DNA of 64,000 nt from Eucommia ulmoides (taxonomy: Eukaryota > Streptophyta > Magnoliopsida > Garryales > Eucommiaceae). The stretch covers positions 28,934,474-28,998,473 of the forward strand of contig CM028325.1 of assembly GCA_016647705.1 (NCBI GenBank). Reading direction: 5' to 3'. Shown here in pieces: positions 49,364 to 59,090 of the stretch (its first letter is position 1; every line of letters starts with the position of its first letter). The translations under genes and the position numbers were made by a program. The notes beneath the pieces are model-generated. The model did no database searches. It was not told the DNA's origin and saw nothing but the letters and a program-made list of their open reading frames with translations.

Positions 49364-50831
49364 GAAAAAGTGCATTTTAAACCCTTTAACTTTTGACACG
49401 TTTCTAAGTATTCATTTTAAGTTTGCAAATTTCATTTTAAATCTTTTACATTTCAACACGTTTTTAAATGGTCTTTCTGTTAAAAATTTTGTCAAAATTA
49501 ATAGAATAGAGGGGCAAAATAATCTTTTTATATATTTTTTTTAATTTTTAAATCATTTTCTAAGAGATTTGATAAGGGTACTAAGTGTAATATTTTTTTT
49601 TCTAGGTTTCTCAACTTGTAAACAAACTTCAGGCAATCGAATTCTCGCTTAATCTGTCGAAGAATCAAGTGGGCGACGAAATCATCACTCTTCTCCAACA
49701 AGGAATTTTTTTTATACCAATTCAAATGACACCAATAGCGAGCTCGAATCGTTTCACATAGAGGCTTCTCGCCTCGACATCACCTCCTCAAGATCTGCTC
49801 TCAGAGAGAGAAGAACTCTCAAGAAACTCATCGAGAGGGCCCGAATCAATGAGGACAAGCGTAAGGAATTGATGATCGCCTACCTCTTACATCTAATGAA
49901 AAAATACTCAAAAGTATTTAGAAATAATTTCTCGGACGATAAGGATTCTCAAGGCGATTTGTTGTCGTGTTCTCTAATCGCCGGCGGTAACCATATCGCC
50001 TATGCCTTCGATCGCCAACTATCGAAGCTCAGTTCGTTCAATTTCTTATCAAATTTCATGACATCAGAATAGGTGTTCGTACCGCCGGAAGAGCTCAAAT
50101 GTCCAATCTTGCTCCAATTAATGTACGATCCCGTGATAATTCCTTTCGATCAGACCTACTAATGGATCTGCATCGAGAAATGGTTCAATGACGGACACAA
50201 CACCTTCCCTAAAACCTACCAAGTACTTTCTCACCTCTTTCTAACCCCTAATTATTGTGTCAAAGGCCTGATCGCTAACTGGTGTGAGCAAAACGAAACT
50301 CTGATCCTCGACAGTCTGTCGGAATCGCTAGATCTCAACTACTGGAGACTCACGTTCTCCGAGAGCAAGTCTTTGAATTCAAAATATGTTGACTCGTGCA
50401 AGGTGAAATGGGTGAATGTGGTTCCCTTGGAGGATGAACCAGAGGTTAATTTCTTGGGCATGTTTGTAAGAAGAAGAAGATTTTGAGAGCAAGTGCGAGG
50501 TGGTGGAGAAGATAAAGCATTTGTTGAAAGATGATGAAGAGGGAGGGAGGAAGAGAGAGGGAAGAAGAGAGAAAGAGTTGAGCGAGAGAGAGAGAAGTGA
50601 ATAAAAAAAGAAAAAAAAAACGACAAGAAAAGAAAAAGAAAAATAGAAAATGATTAAAAATTAAAAAAGACTATTTTGTCCCTCTATTCTGTTACTTTTG
50701 ACGGAATTTTTAATAGAAGGACAATTTAAAAACGTGTTAATACATGGAGGGTTTAAAATGAAATGCGCAAACTTAGAATGATTACTTAGAAACGTGTTAA
50801 TAGTTAGATGGTTTAAAATATATTTTTCCCC
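49364..50831 (+). mobile_element. Pack-MULE-like element carrying a U-box gene fragment
   Basis: About 190-bp inverted repeats (49364-49560 and 50640-50831) share TTTTAAACC, AACACGTTT and the AGAGGGGCAAAATA/ATTTTGTCCCTCT blocks. Between them is about 1 kb of host-gene-derived sequence and no transposase. The 9 bp outside each end (CTTTATTTA and TTTTATTTT) match at 7 of 9 positions, a possible eroded target duplication of MULE length. Long TIRs plus a captured coding fragment fit the Pack-MULE definition. It is nested in the larger MULE. Confidence 0.7.
49605..50560 (+). pseudogene. Captured fragment of a U-box E3 ligase (PUB45/PUB6-like)
   Basis: The plus strand reads as the N-terminal and U-box part of a plant PUB protein. 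It has a UND-like stretch (KLQAIEFSLNLSKNQVGDEI, RRTLKKLIERARINEDKRKE, IAYLLHLMKKYSKVFRN, LSKLSSFNFL), then the U-box PPEELKCPISLQLMYDPVII with WICIEKWFNDGHNTFPKT and LTPNYCVKGLIANWCEQNE, then SLDLNYWRLTFSES and a frameshifted CEVVEKIKHLLKDDEE leading toward the ARM region. It has in-frame stops before the U-box and inside it (after DQTY), and a shift near 50470. The ARM repeats are absent. In the plant cell such proteins transfer ubiquitin. This copy cannot. Confidence 0.85.
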
Positions 50832-50969
50832 TTTTATTTTTATTCTTTCCTAATTTGACAATTGATTTTTTTGCAAGCAAGTACTTGGTGAATGTTAGTA
50901 GCCACATAACTAGTCAACATGTGGCCGCATTAGGGAGGCTAATTAGAATGAGAACAGACAACTAGTATA

Positions 50970-51302
50970 GTGGTTTGCGGTAACACTTTACCAGACCATC
51001 AAACAAGGGTCGGCATACGAAGTATTCGACAAGGTCTTCTTATGTTGCAGGAAATAATGTTCACAAATTGCATAATTTACTGTGACTGTAAGGCTTCTGT
51101 TGAGGATGTGATAAACACTGGTAAGTTTGCGAAAATCCTAAATGAGACAGGCAGCATGGAGAAGTACTTATCAAAATCGACGAACAACTTGGTAATTAGG
51201 ATGACTTCAAAGCGTTGGGACTATTTATTTGAATTTAACAAGTTTATAGAATTTCCTGATGGTATATTTATGAAATACCTAACTGCCCTTGAAGATATCT
51301 GA
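50970..51302 (+). other. Unassigned plus-strand ORF in the MULE
   Basis: An open frame of about 110 codons ending at 51302 without an ATG at its beginning (first ATG in frame codes for MLQEIMF). The peptide (VEDVINTGKFAKILNETGSM, RWDYLFEFNKFIEFPDG) is not low-complexity and could be a terminal exon. No family recognised. Confidence 0.3.
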
Positions 51303-51574
51303 GCACAAAAGTTTGCTGATCCGCCCGTCTAACAAACTTTATTTCAAACTCGTATTTCTTAGTAGTTGTGTTTGTAATGGACTATATGTTTCTTTCTATG
51401 TATTGTCCTAGTATTGTAAATCTTTCTTATCGTATGTGTATTTTTGGAATTTAAATGAAGAGAAAAATTATGTTTTTTTGGTAGAAATAGCATTATTATA
51501 ATCTAATATAGAAACGATACATTAGACTTAAACGAAAATACATTGTTAAATTGTAATTCACCAACGCCAAAACA

Positions 51575-52009
51575 TTATACAATACTTTCATTATCAAACA
51601 TTTCAATATCTGGCTGATGTTCAGGTTTCCTTGAGAATCTCATGTAATTACGTGCTTCGCCAACCAAAACTTCTTGGAGAGGTTCACATGCCGTCATTTG
51701 AAGCTCTTGTCAATGAATTCGAATTTGCATTCGGTTATTTTCTTTGCGGTAGTAATGCAACGCTATCTGAAGATTATGTGGCGTGTTTATTAGTATTGTT
51801 TGGGCCAATTGATGCACTATAGGAATATTGTGTTGCTCACATCTATCCACCATAACCTGTGCCTGGTTCACACGATAAGTGTATTCCACCCGTATCCTTG
51901 CAATCCACCGTGAAGAGTTACGAACTTTTGGATCTAAAGAGTATGAGAATTCATCTTCCAAAAACCAGTGATGTCCTATTGAATGATATAAATCTCCCAC
52001 CGTGAACAT
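51575..52009 (-). pseudogene. MULE-internal ORF starting at the right TIR, one stop
   Basis: A minus-strand frame runs from ATG at 52009 (MFTVGDLYHSIGHHWFLEDE) to TAA at 51575, 145 codons, with one in-frame TGA near 51710. The sequence continues in the same frame as CEPLQEVLVGEARNYMRFSR and KPEHQPDIEMFDNE. The start lies at the inner border of the TIR, mirroring the position of the transposase gene at the other end, so the TIR may act as its promoter. Family unknown. Confidence 0.4.
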
Positions 52010-53250
52010 TTTTCAATCCTTATCATTTTATTTACTTTTAATTCAGGTAATAATTTAATTAACTTTAACTTTAAATAGAATATAAATTTCATGTTAAGTT
52101 AATATCAATTCGATAGATTCAATTAATTTGATTTTAATTGAAAGATTAAAATTTATTTTAAAATATTGAAAGACTAATTTTTTTTTTAAAATAATAAAAT
52201 AATTTTTCGAATACATTAAAAAAATAAACTAACAACTAAATTAACAAATTAAACTAATTAACTAACTTTGAGGGGCCAAAGTGCACATGTTTTAATTAAA
52301 CAACTAAATTAACAAATTAAATTAATTAACTAACTAACATTTTTTTAAACAAAATATTATAATTTATATTTTCTCACATGATATGTAATTTGCTCAAACT
52401 TTGAGGGGCCAAAGTATACATTAAAAAAAATAAACTAACAAACAACTAAATTAATAAATTAAAATAATTAACTAACTTTGAGGGCAAAAGTGCACATTTT
52501 TTAATTAAATAACTAAATTGACATATTAAATAATTAGAGAAGTAAAAAATATACTAATCAAATTAACAAATAAATTAAACAAACAAAATTAAAATGAAAT
52601 TACCTTTATAGCAAGAAGAACAAGTTGTGAAATCCTTTAAGGATAAAGAACTGCCAAGAGAAGGTAAAAAGATGGGAGAAAAAGAAGTTGAAGAGAAAAG
52701 TCTTTTTCGCAAACTAAAGGAGAACCTCGGGGTATTTGTAGCCCTTAAGGACCCAGGGTTACAAATCCCGAGTCCTAATATAGAATTTAAAACGGACCCG
52801 GGGTTGTGAACCCCGGTCCGACTTTGCAGATTGCAAAGCTACAAAGCTTTGCAGTCTGCAAAGCAAAGCTGCAAACGGTAATATTACCGTTTGAAATTCA
52901 AATAGTAAATTCGAAGTTCTACTTGGGGTCACGAACCTTGGGTCTAACGTTTAAAAAAAATATAACCCTACACCCGGTGTTGTGAACACTGAGTGTACAT
53001 AATTTGGGTTTTTTAATACCTGGGGTTGGTAACCCTGGGTTTAAGTACCCAGGGTTACCATCCCCAGGTAGCCTGTGTTGTGTAAATAAGATGGGACATG
53101 CTTGTTTTTAGATTATTTTTTTTAAAATATAATTATTTGGTAAATAACTCTTTTTTTGTTTATTTAATGCCAGTATTGGGAATGCTGACTAACTCTGTTT
53201 TAGTAAATAAGTTTAAAATGAGGTATTTTCATAAATCTACTTTTTAATTT
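52010..53250. repeat. Right long terminal inverted repeat of the MULE
   Basis: Mirror image of the left arm: tandem AT-rich units (52150-52560), the palindromic CCCGGG-type units (52740-52820 and 52920-53070), and the outermost 90 bp, which match 23340-23475 in reverse complement. The minus-strand ORF at 51575-52009 starts directly at its inner edge. Confidence 0.85.
52872..52893. repeat. 22-bp perfect palindrome in right TIR
   Basis: Counterpart of 30296-30317 with a paired T-to-C and A-to-G change. It lies between a GCTTTGCAG/CTGCAAAGC palindromic block and the CCCGGG units. Confidence 0.9.
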
Positions 53251-53598
53251 TTTTTTTTTTTAAACAACTCCACCTACAAGTGTTCTACTATTTTTAATTA
53301 AATTACACTTTCCACCCATAAAAAGAGATATTGTTTCGTTTTATGCTTTAATTTTTAATTTCGTCCATGAATAAAAAAAACAATTTATGTCGTATAATAT
53401 TCCACTTAGATTTCGACAACTCAATCTAATGTCTAATATCTAATATCTAATAGAAAAACTTAAAGTGGAAGACAATACCTTGAAATTAACAAGAGTGAAA
53501 TATTAGTCATCTCTTCAATCCTATTAAAATGTGAAATAGATGGCCAAGATTAATTCATTCCATTATTAATATTCTATTAATTCCATATACTTGAAATG
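53251..53598. other. AT-rich spacer between MULE and Copia element
   Basis: No ORF or repeat beyond short TCTAATATCTAATATC units is visible. Confidence 0.5.
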
Positions 53599-56451
53599 TG
53601 TCATAATAATTTAGAAGTGGAATGGTGAACATGAAACGATTGTATTGATATTCAGAAAAATAGTGTACATTATAGAGATATACAATAAGAATATTTATGG
53701 GGAACTAAGAGAACCCTAGGGTTAGGATTTTGGCCTAATGAGCCAAGTCCATATATTACATTAACATTAATATTTTCCCCCAAACTCAAAGCGGTAAATA
53801 ATACGTGAACTTGAGTTTGGAAGTCAGAGAGTAAAAGCATCCAGGTCGATGAGCCTTATTGAAAATATATGTTGTCTGATCGGCTAAACTGACGAATTGT
53901 AGACGAAATGTTTTCTAAAGAATGTGATGATAGATGAAGTGGCAATCAGTCTTGATGAGTTTTGTACACTCGTGAAAAACATCATTGTGGGTGACCTAAA
54001 TAACACTCCTATTATCACAGTGTAAAATAGTGACAGTAGGAGAAGAGATTCTCATGTCAACTAGGAGCCACCACAATCAAAGTAGTTCTTATGTTACATT
54101 AGCCATGGTACGATATTCAGTTTCAGTGCTAGAACGAGCAACCACAGTTAATTTCTTACTGTGCCAAAAAATGAGGGAGTTGCCCAAAAAAAAAACAATA
54201 ACCAGTAGTTGATCGTCGACCGGTGGGATCCACAGTCCAATCGGCATTAGAATAAGCCTATAAAGTAGGAGCAAACTAGGCTGAGAAATGAAGCCCATGA
54301 AATAAGGTACCCTTGACATACTGAATGATGCGAAGAACAACCGAGTAATGAGTGGTCCGAGGAGTTGACAAGAATTGGTTGACTTGATGAACGGCACATG
54401 CGATGTCTAGGCGAATGACAGTGAGGTATACTAGACTTCCAACTTATTGGCATTATAGAGTGACATCTGAAAGAAGTAAACCCTTTAGTGGAGTGAGTCT
54501 GATATTCGGCTCCAGAGGAGTAGTGACAGTGCTGGAATAAGTAATGCTAGCCTTGGAAAGAAGATCTGAGGCATATTTGGCCTAAGAGGAAAAATATCCA
54601 TCTGAACTATATGAAACTTCAAGGCCAAGAAAATAGGTGAGCATGTCAAGATCTTTCATCTCGAATTGTCCACTGAGAAACTTTTTGAGTTCAGAGATAC
54701 CACGTAGATAATCCCCAGTAATAATCATGTCATCCATGTACAATAAAATAAGAATAATACCATTGTCAGTGTGGCGAAGAAATAGGGTCAAATCATAAGC
54801 ACTGAATGTGAACCCAAACTAATGAATGGTAGTGTTCAAATCTAATTCACAAAGTTGCCCGACAGATAAGAGATTTAAGATGAGTTTCGAAATTAAATAC
54901 GTGTCAAGAATAGAAAGATGTAAAGTAGAAACCTAATCTGTATGAGCAATGGTAAGAATACTAGGGGTATTCATAGTAGATAGTTTGGATGAGAAGATGT
55001 TAGATGTCATATGATTATAACAGACAGAATAAAAAAAACCAAGAAGAGTTACTTGTATTAAGTGAGAGAGCAAGGGAAACGTTTGCACTATTCTTGGAGA
55101 AAATATGGTAGAAGCGTGAAGTCATATTTTCAATAGAAATGGTAACCATAGTGGAGGTAGGATCCGAATTCTCTTTGGCATTGAGAATGATTGAAGAAGT
55201 GTAACCCGCAAACATTGTTATTGAATTGGATCAACAATATACAATAGAATATATTGTACGATATGAATCTGGAGAACCTATTTCCATGAATAGATTCAGA
55301 ATGTAAAAATTATCTAGGAACCAGTCTATACTCGTAAAGAACCAATTGAGAAACCATTGAACCGATCAAATCTCTGTAAAGAATTGAATCAACAATATAA
55401 AGAGAACTATACTATATTATTTGAATTTGATTAAACGGGGATCATAGATAGATCCAGAATGTTGAAATTATCTTGGAACCAATATTAAATCTTCAAGAAC
55501 TGGTCAAAAAATAGGTGAATCGACGTGGAAACTACACGAATATAAAGGAAAATATATTATGTGAGTCTCAAATCACAAAACAGAGGCCGAAAACAAAATC
55601 AAAACATCCAAAAACTTCAGGAACTGATCCAACTTTGCAAAAAAAACCAGTCAAAAAAGGCACGAACCAGTCCAAAGAAGTGTACCTCTAAGAACCTACT
55701 AACGTGCCAGAGAAGGGATGATTGCTCGCTGATGTGTCAGAGTTAACAGTTGATGTGGAGCTGATGTGGCATTGACTGGTGCTAACATAGCACTGATTGG
55801 GCAGAGATTAGGGCTAACGTGGCATTGAGAGAACATAGGATTGCAAAGATAGCGCGTGGATTTGATGCGAGAAAACTACAGCGGTTTCGTCCCGCGCGTG
55901 AGGGAGCGTGAGAGATGATTTTGGGTTGTTTTTTCTTGCATTGGAATTGTCTCATTGAGACAGTTGTGATGATATGGTTTTTGATGGAGTTGAAGCTCTG
56001 GTTGAGGTGGTTGAGCTCAAAATCAGTAAAGATTTTGGTGGTAGTGTTACTGCTAGCATTAGCGCTGCCTGAGGGTGCGTTAAAACTCCATTGGCAGTGG
56101 TTTTGATGGCGTTGTGATCGTCTCTTTCAAATGAAGGTGTTGATGTAATGAAAGTTGATTTCAGAGCAGTGTGGGATCGTAGCATCAACAAATATAACAG
56201 CGCGGCGAAAGGCTTAGGATTAGGGTTTTGAAAATTTTAACAAGAATAAGGTCAAGAAAAATTAGTTTTTGATACCATGTTAAAATAATTGAGAAGTGAA
56301 ATGATGAACATGAAACGATTGTATTGATATTCAGGAAAAGAGTGTACATTACAGAAATATACAACAGGAATATTTATAGGAGACTAAGAGAACCCTAGAG
56401 TTATGGTTTTGACCTAATGGGTCAAGCCCATATATTACATTAACATTGACA
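53599..56451 (-). mobile_element. Internally deleted Ty1/Copia element with both LTRs
   Basis: Direct LTRs of about 174 bp (53599-53772 and 56278-56451) have AAATG on both outer sides (53594-53598 and 56452-56456). Minus strand: the 5' LTR starts TGTCAATG and ends AACA, followed by TGGTATCAAAAAC, the initiator-Met primer site. A polypurine GTTTGGGGGAAAA abuts the 3' LTR. The interior keeps only a 5' region, a short GAG-pre-integrase remnant joined to the late reverse transcriptase, and RNase H. Integrase and most of the reverse transcriptase are missing, so the element is non-autonomous. Confidence 0.9.
54089..54960 (-). pseudogene. Copia pol remnant: GAG-pre-integrase, RT end, RNase H
   Basis: In minus order: LILNLLSVGQLCELDLN (GAG-pre-integrase), then immediately LFLRHTDNGIILILLYMDDM with the YMDD catalytic box, FEMKDLDMLTYFLGLEVSYS, and after shifts FWHSKKLTVVARSSTETEYR of RNase H. 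The direct join between pre-integrase and RT marks a large internal deletion. Frameshifts and stops separate the pieces. Confidence 0.85.
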
Positions 56452-56456
56452 AAATG

Positions 56457-57799
56457 GATGGTCATGGATTTGTCTAAGTCAATTTTGAATTTATGTTTCA
56501 TGTCAAATCTTACATTTCACATTAATATATGAGGCGAAAATTGTGATTGTCTTCCATAAAAAAATATTTTTTTTATCGAGCCGATTAGTTTTGCGTTTCT
56601 ATTCCCATGTTTATATTTATGTTTCTTGAAAAACTTGAACCGAAACAAAATATATGTTCATAATATCTTCTTTAAAATAAGTTAATATGTCTGCACTTCA
56701 TGGGGTCTAAAACTAGTTAATTGTTGATAAACAAAAACCTAATCTAATTAGAACTATTGGCCATCAAAAGATTCGTGGCTTAGGGGAAAGAACTTCACAA
56801 ATATCCTTTTGTAAGTCCTTTAATATCTTCACTTTTGCTTTGCTTTATGTATAACCATTAAAAATAGGCTGTGATTTAGTAAATAAATTAGTTTCATTGG
56901 AAAAGAAAAAGCAACAAAATTTGGTGGTTGGGCGATGGTTGTTTAGTGAGTTTAATAAGAAAGAGAAGTGAGAAAATAGAGAAGCGTACGTGAGTAGAGA
57001 GAGGGGCAGGTTGAGCATATGCAGGAGGCAATAGCGATAACAATGGCCTCAATAGCAACGATGACTTGGAGTATGTGTATGAGAAAGAGAAAGAAAGAGA
57101 GATACATAGAAATCGAAGAAAGATTAGGGTCAATCTAGAGAAATTGGAGGCCCTATGCAAAATTTTAAAATTGAGTCCCTAATAGTAAAATAAATTTTAA
57201 TACGATAAAAAAATGTACAACTAAACTTCATTAAAAAAAATATTGATATAATGATTGAATCAATATTGAAATCAAGATTTTTTAACATGATATTGATAAA
57301 AATATAAGGATAAGTTTGAAAGGGCCCCAAAGTTTTAGACCCCTAGACCTTAGTAGATAATCTTAGGACTGACACTAGGAAACAGGAGTTGACTACTAAT
57401 TCTAATTTTCATCGGTTTTATTTTTTCATTTCTATTCTCTACAAAACATTTTCTTCCTAAACAAGGAAAAAATATTTTAATAGTTATATACTAAATACTA
57501 AAAGAGGAAGCCTAAGCTTGGGAATGAACCATATGTTAGTCAAATAAAGGGTCCACCTAAAATGCCCACAAAAGAAAAGAAAACACAAAGGGACAAAGAT
57601 ACAAGTGAGAAAATGACATATCACTATAGAAAGAAGGTGAAAGAATTAGGTAGTAGAAGGACCAAGAAGTCAACAAAAAGACAAAATAAAAGGTGCGCAG
57701 AATGAAATAAATCGGTACAGGTATTATTGGCATAAATAAAAGGCCATGTGCGCAGCCAGCTAATAGGTGGAATTTGTCTATATATTCCCAAGCCAATTT
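56457..57799. other. Intergenic stretch between elements
   Basis: AT-rich with no recognised gene. The segment 57130-57385 (TTGGAGGCCCTATGCAAAAT to CTTAGGACTGACAC) has the look of a dispersed repeat but no termini were found. The segment from about 57400 to 57799 may be the left part of the Copia LTR that resumes at 59091. Confidence 0.4.
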
Positions 57800-59090
57800 T
57801 GATAGTTTTTTAGTGTTATTATAGTGTTTTATTATGTTTTAATAAGTTTTTATTTGTTTTGTTATAAATCAGGTGTTTGGGATGAAAATGAATGAAAACG
57901 GTCTATAAACAAGCAAATCGGTTGGGCGTCAGTGGAAGAGCGGTGGAAAAAGCAAGTAAAAAGGCTATCCTAAATCTGCAACTCCACCGCTGCAACTGTC
58001 AAACTACCGCTGCAGCGGTCAAACAACAAGATCAAGCGGAAACCTTTTGCTTGACCACCACTGCAACGGTCATCCGACAGAAAGCCTACTGACTTTCCAT
58101 CGCTGCAGCGGTCCGACACCAGATTGCAATGATATTTTTGAGATATTTTTGATCCCTTATGTATCCCCTCTTCTCCCCAAACACTTAGCACATTTTTGGG
58201 AGTCTTGAGAGCTCTAAGACAATACCAAATGGAGGGGATCATCAAATTGAAGAAGAGGGAACAAGCTTAGAATGGAAATCACGGACGTGGAAGCATCAGT
58301 TCTTCAGATAACGGCTTTTCTCCTTTGTTTTTCTTCTTATTTATTAAACCTTTTGGTAGTTTTGATCATGTTTAGCTTGTTTGTAGTTGGTTATAACCAC
58401 GTATAGCTAAACATATATTATTTAAGGCTTGATGTACTTCATGAAAACATGTTTTGAATAAATCGATATTTTGTTAATGGTTGTTTAATTGTATTTGATT
58501 GTGTTTACTGTTCTTCCACTATTATATCTGTGTTATGATATATTGAGAATACGGGGTTTGACATTCGGGAGAGATAACCCCGAATTCAGACTAGAGTTTA
58601 AACACAACGCGACGATCTAATAACCCGGGAAGGCGTTAGAAAGTATGCAATCCGTGAGATTGGGACGAGACTCATGTGACCAAGTGTTGTATAGATGCTC
58701 GATAGGGACTTTGGCGTTGACACAAAGTCTCATATTCATTCATTTTACACTCGGGAGAGGTAGTGAGTGAGTTTTCAATACCTAGATTGTCGGATAGATT
58801 TGAAGGCCGTTAATATAAACTAGATTGAATCGAACACGATTAAGTGAATGAAGTTAATCCCTACACAATATATTCCCTTAAACGTCATATTAATATTAGG
58901 ATATTAGTTTAATTAGTTTAGTATATTATTTATAAAAACAAAAACATAACTTTTATCGCCTAAATAAAGTTTGGTTATGATAATCGCAGTACTTAGTGAC
59001 AATTTAATCCAATCTCTGTGGATACGACAGCCCTTACTCTTTCCTATTTTATAAAACTTGACTCGTACACTTGTGGTGAAAGTAGCGACA
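57800..59090 (+). mobile_element. Solo LTR related to the tRNA-Asp Gypsy family
   Basis: It starts TGATAG and ends AGTAGCGACA. The core (58555-58760) is the same as the reverse complement of the LTRs at 38291 and 44156, sharing ACACAACGCGACGATCTAAT, AACCCGGGAA and ACTCGGGAGAGGTAG. The GC palindromes appear here as CCGCTGCAGCGGT (58010-58105). Flanks (AATTT and TAATA/AATAT) do not give a clean target duplication. No interior domain follows, so it is a solo LTR or fragment, probably inserted in the LTR of the next element. Confidence 0.65.

Larger units (their letters stand above)
23340..53250. mobile_element. Giant Mutator-like element (MULE), heavily nested
   Basis: Long inverted repeats face each other. 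The right arm (52010-53250) is the reverse complement of the left arm, which is split into 23340-23475 and 30040-31795 by later insertion. Between the arms lie a MuDR-type transposase pseudogene and a PMD gene on the plus strand, small ORFs mostly on the minus strand, and at least five nested elements. Removing the insertions that I can delimit would leave roughly 12 kb. TIRs over 1 kb and a MULE transposase with SWIM finger identify the superfamily. No clear 9-bp target duplication could be read: the left end abuts the AT run after the Helitron and the right end runs into a T-rich tract. Confidence 0.75.

Noticed and set aside
52876..52889. TAATATTAC string inside the TIR palindromes, as in geminivirus origins
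   Set aside because: It sits at the centre of a simple 22-bp palindrome, not in the loop of a GC-rich stem, and no Rep-like sequence is present. It is explained by the MULE TIR.
56894..57160. 88-codon Ser/Leu-rich minus-strand ORF
   Set aside because: Composition follows a GA-rich stretch and no conserved motif or neighbouring exon is visible.
57800..59090. Reading this as part of the following Copia LTR
   Set aside because: Its core matches the Gypsy-type LTRs at 38291 and 44156 in reverse complement, so it is an independent insertion.
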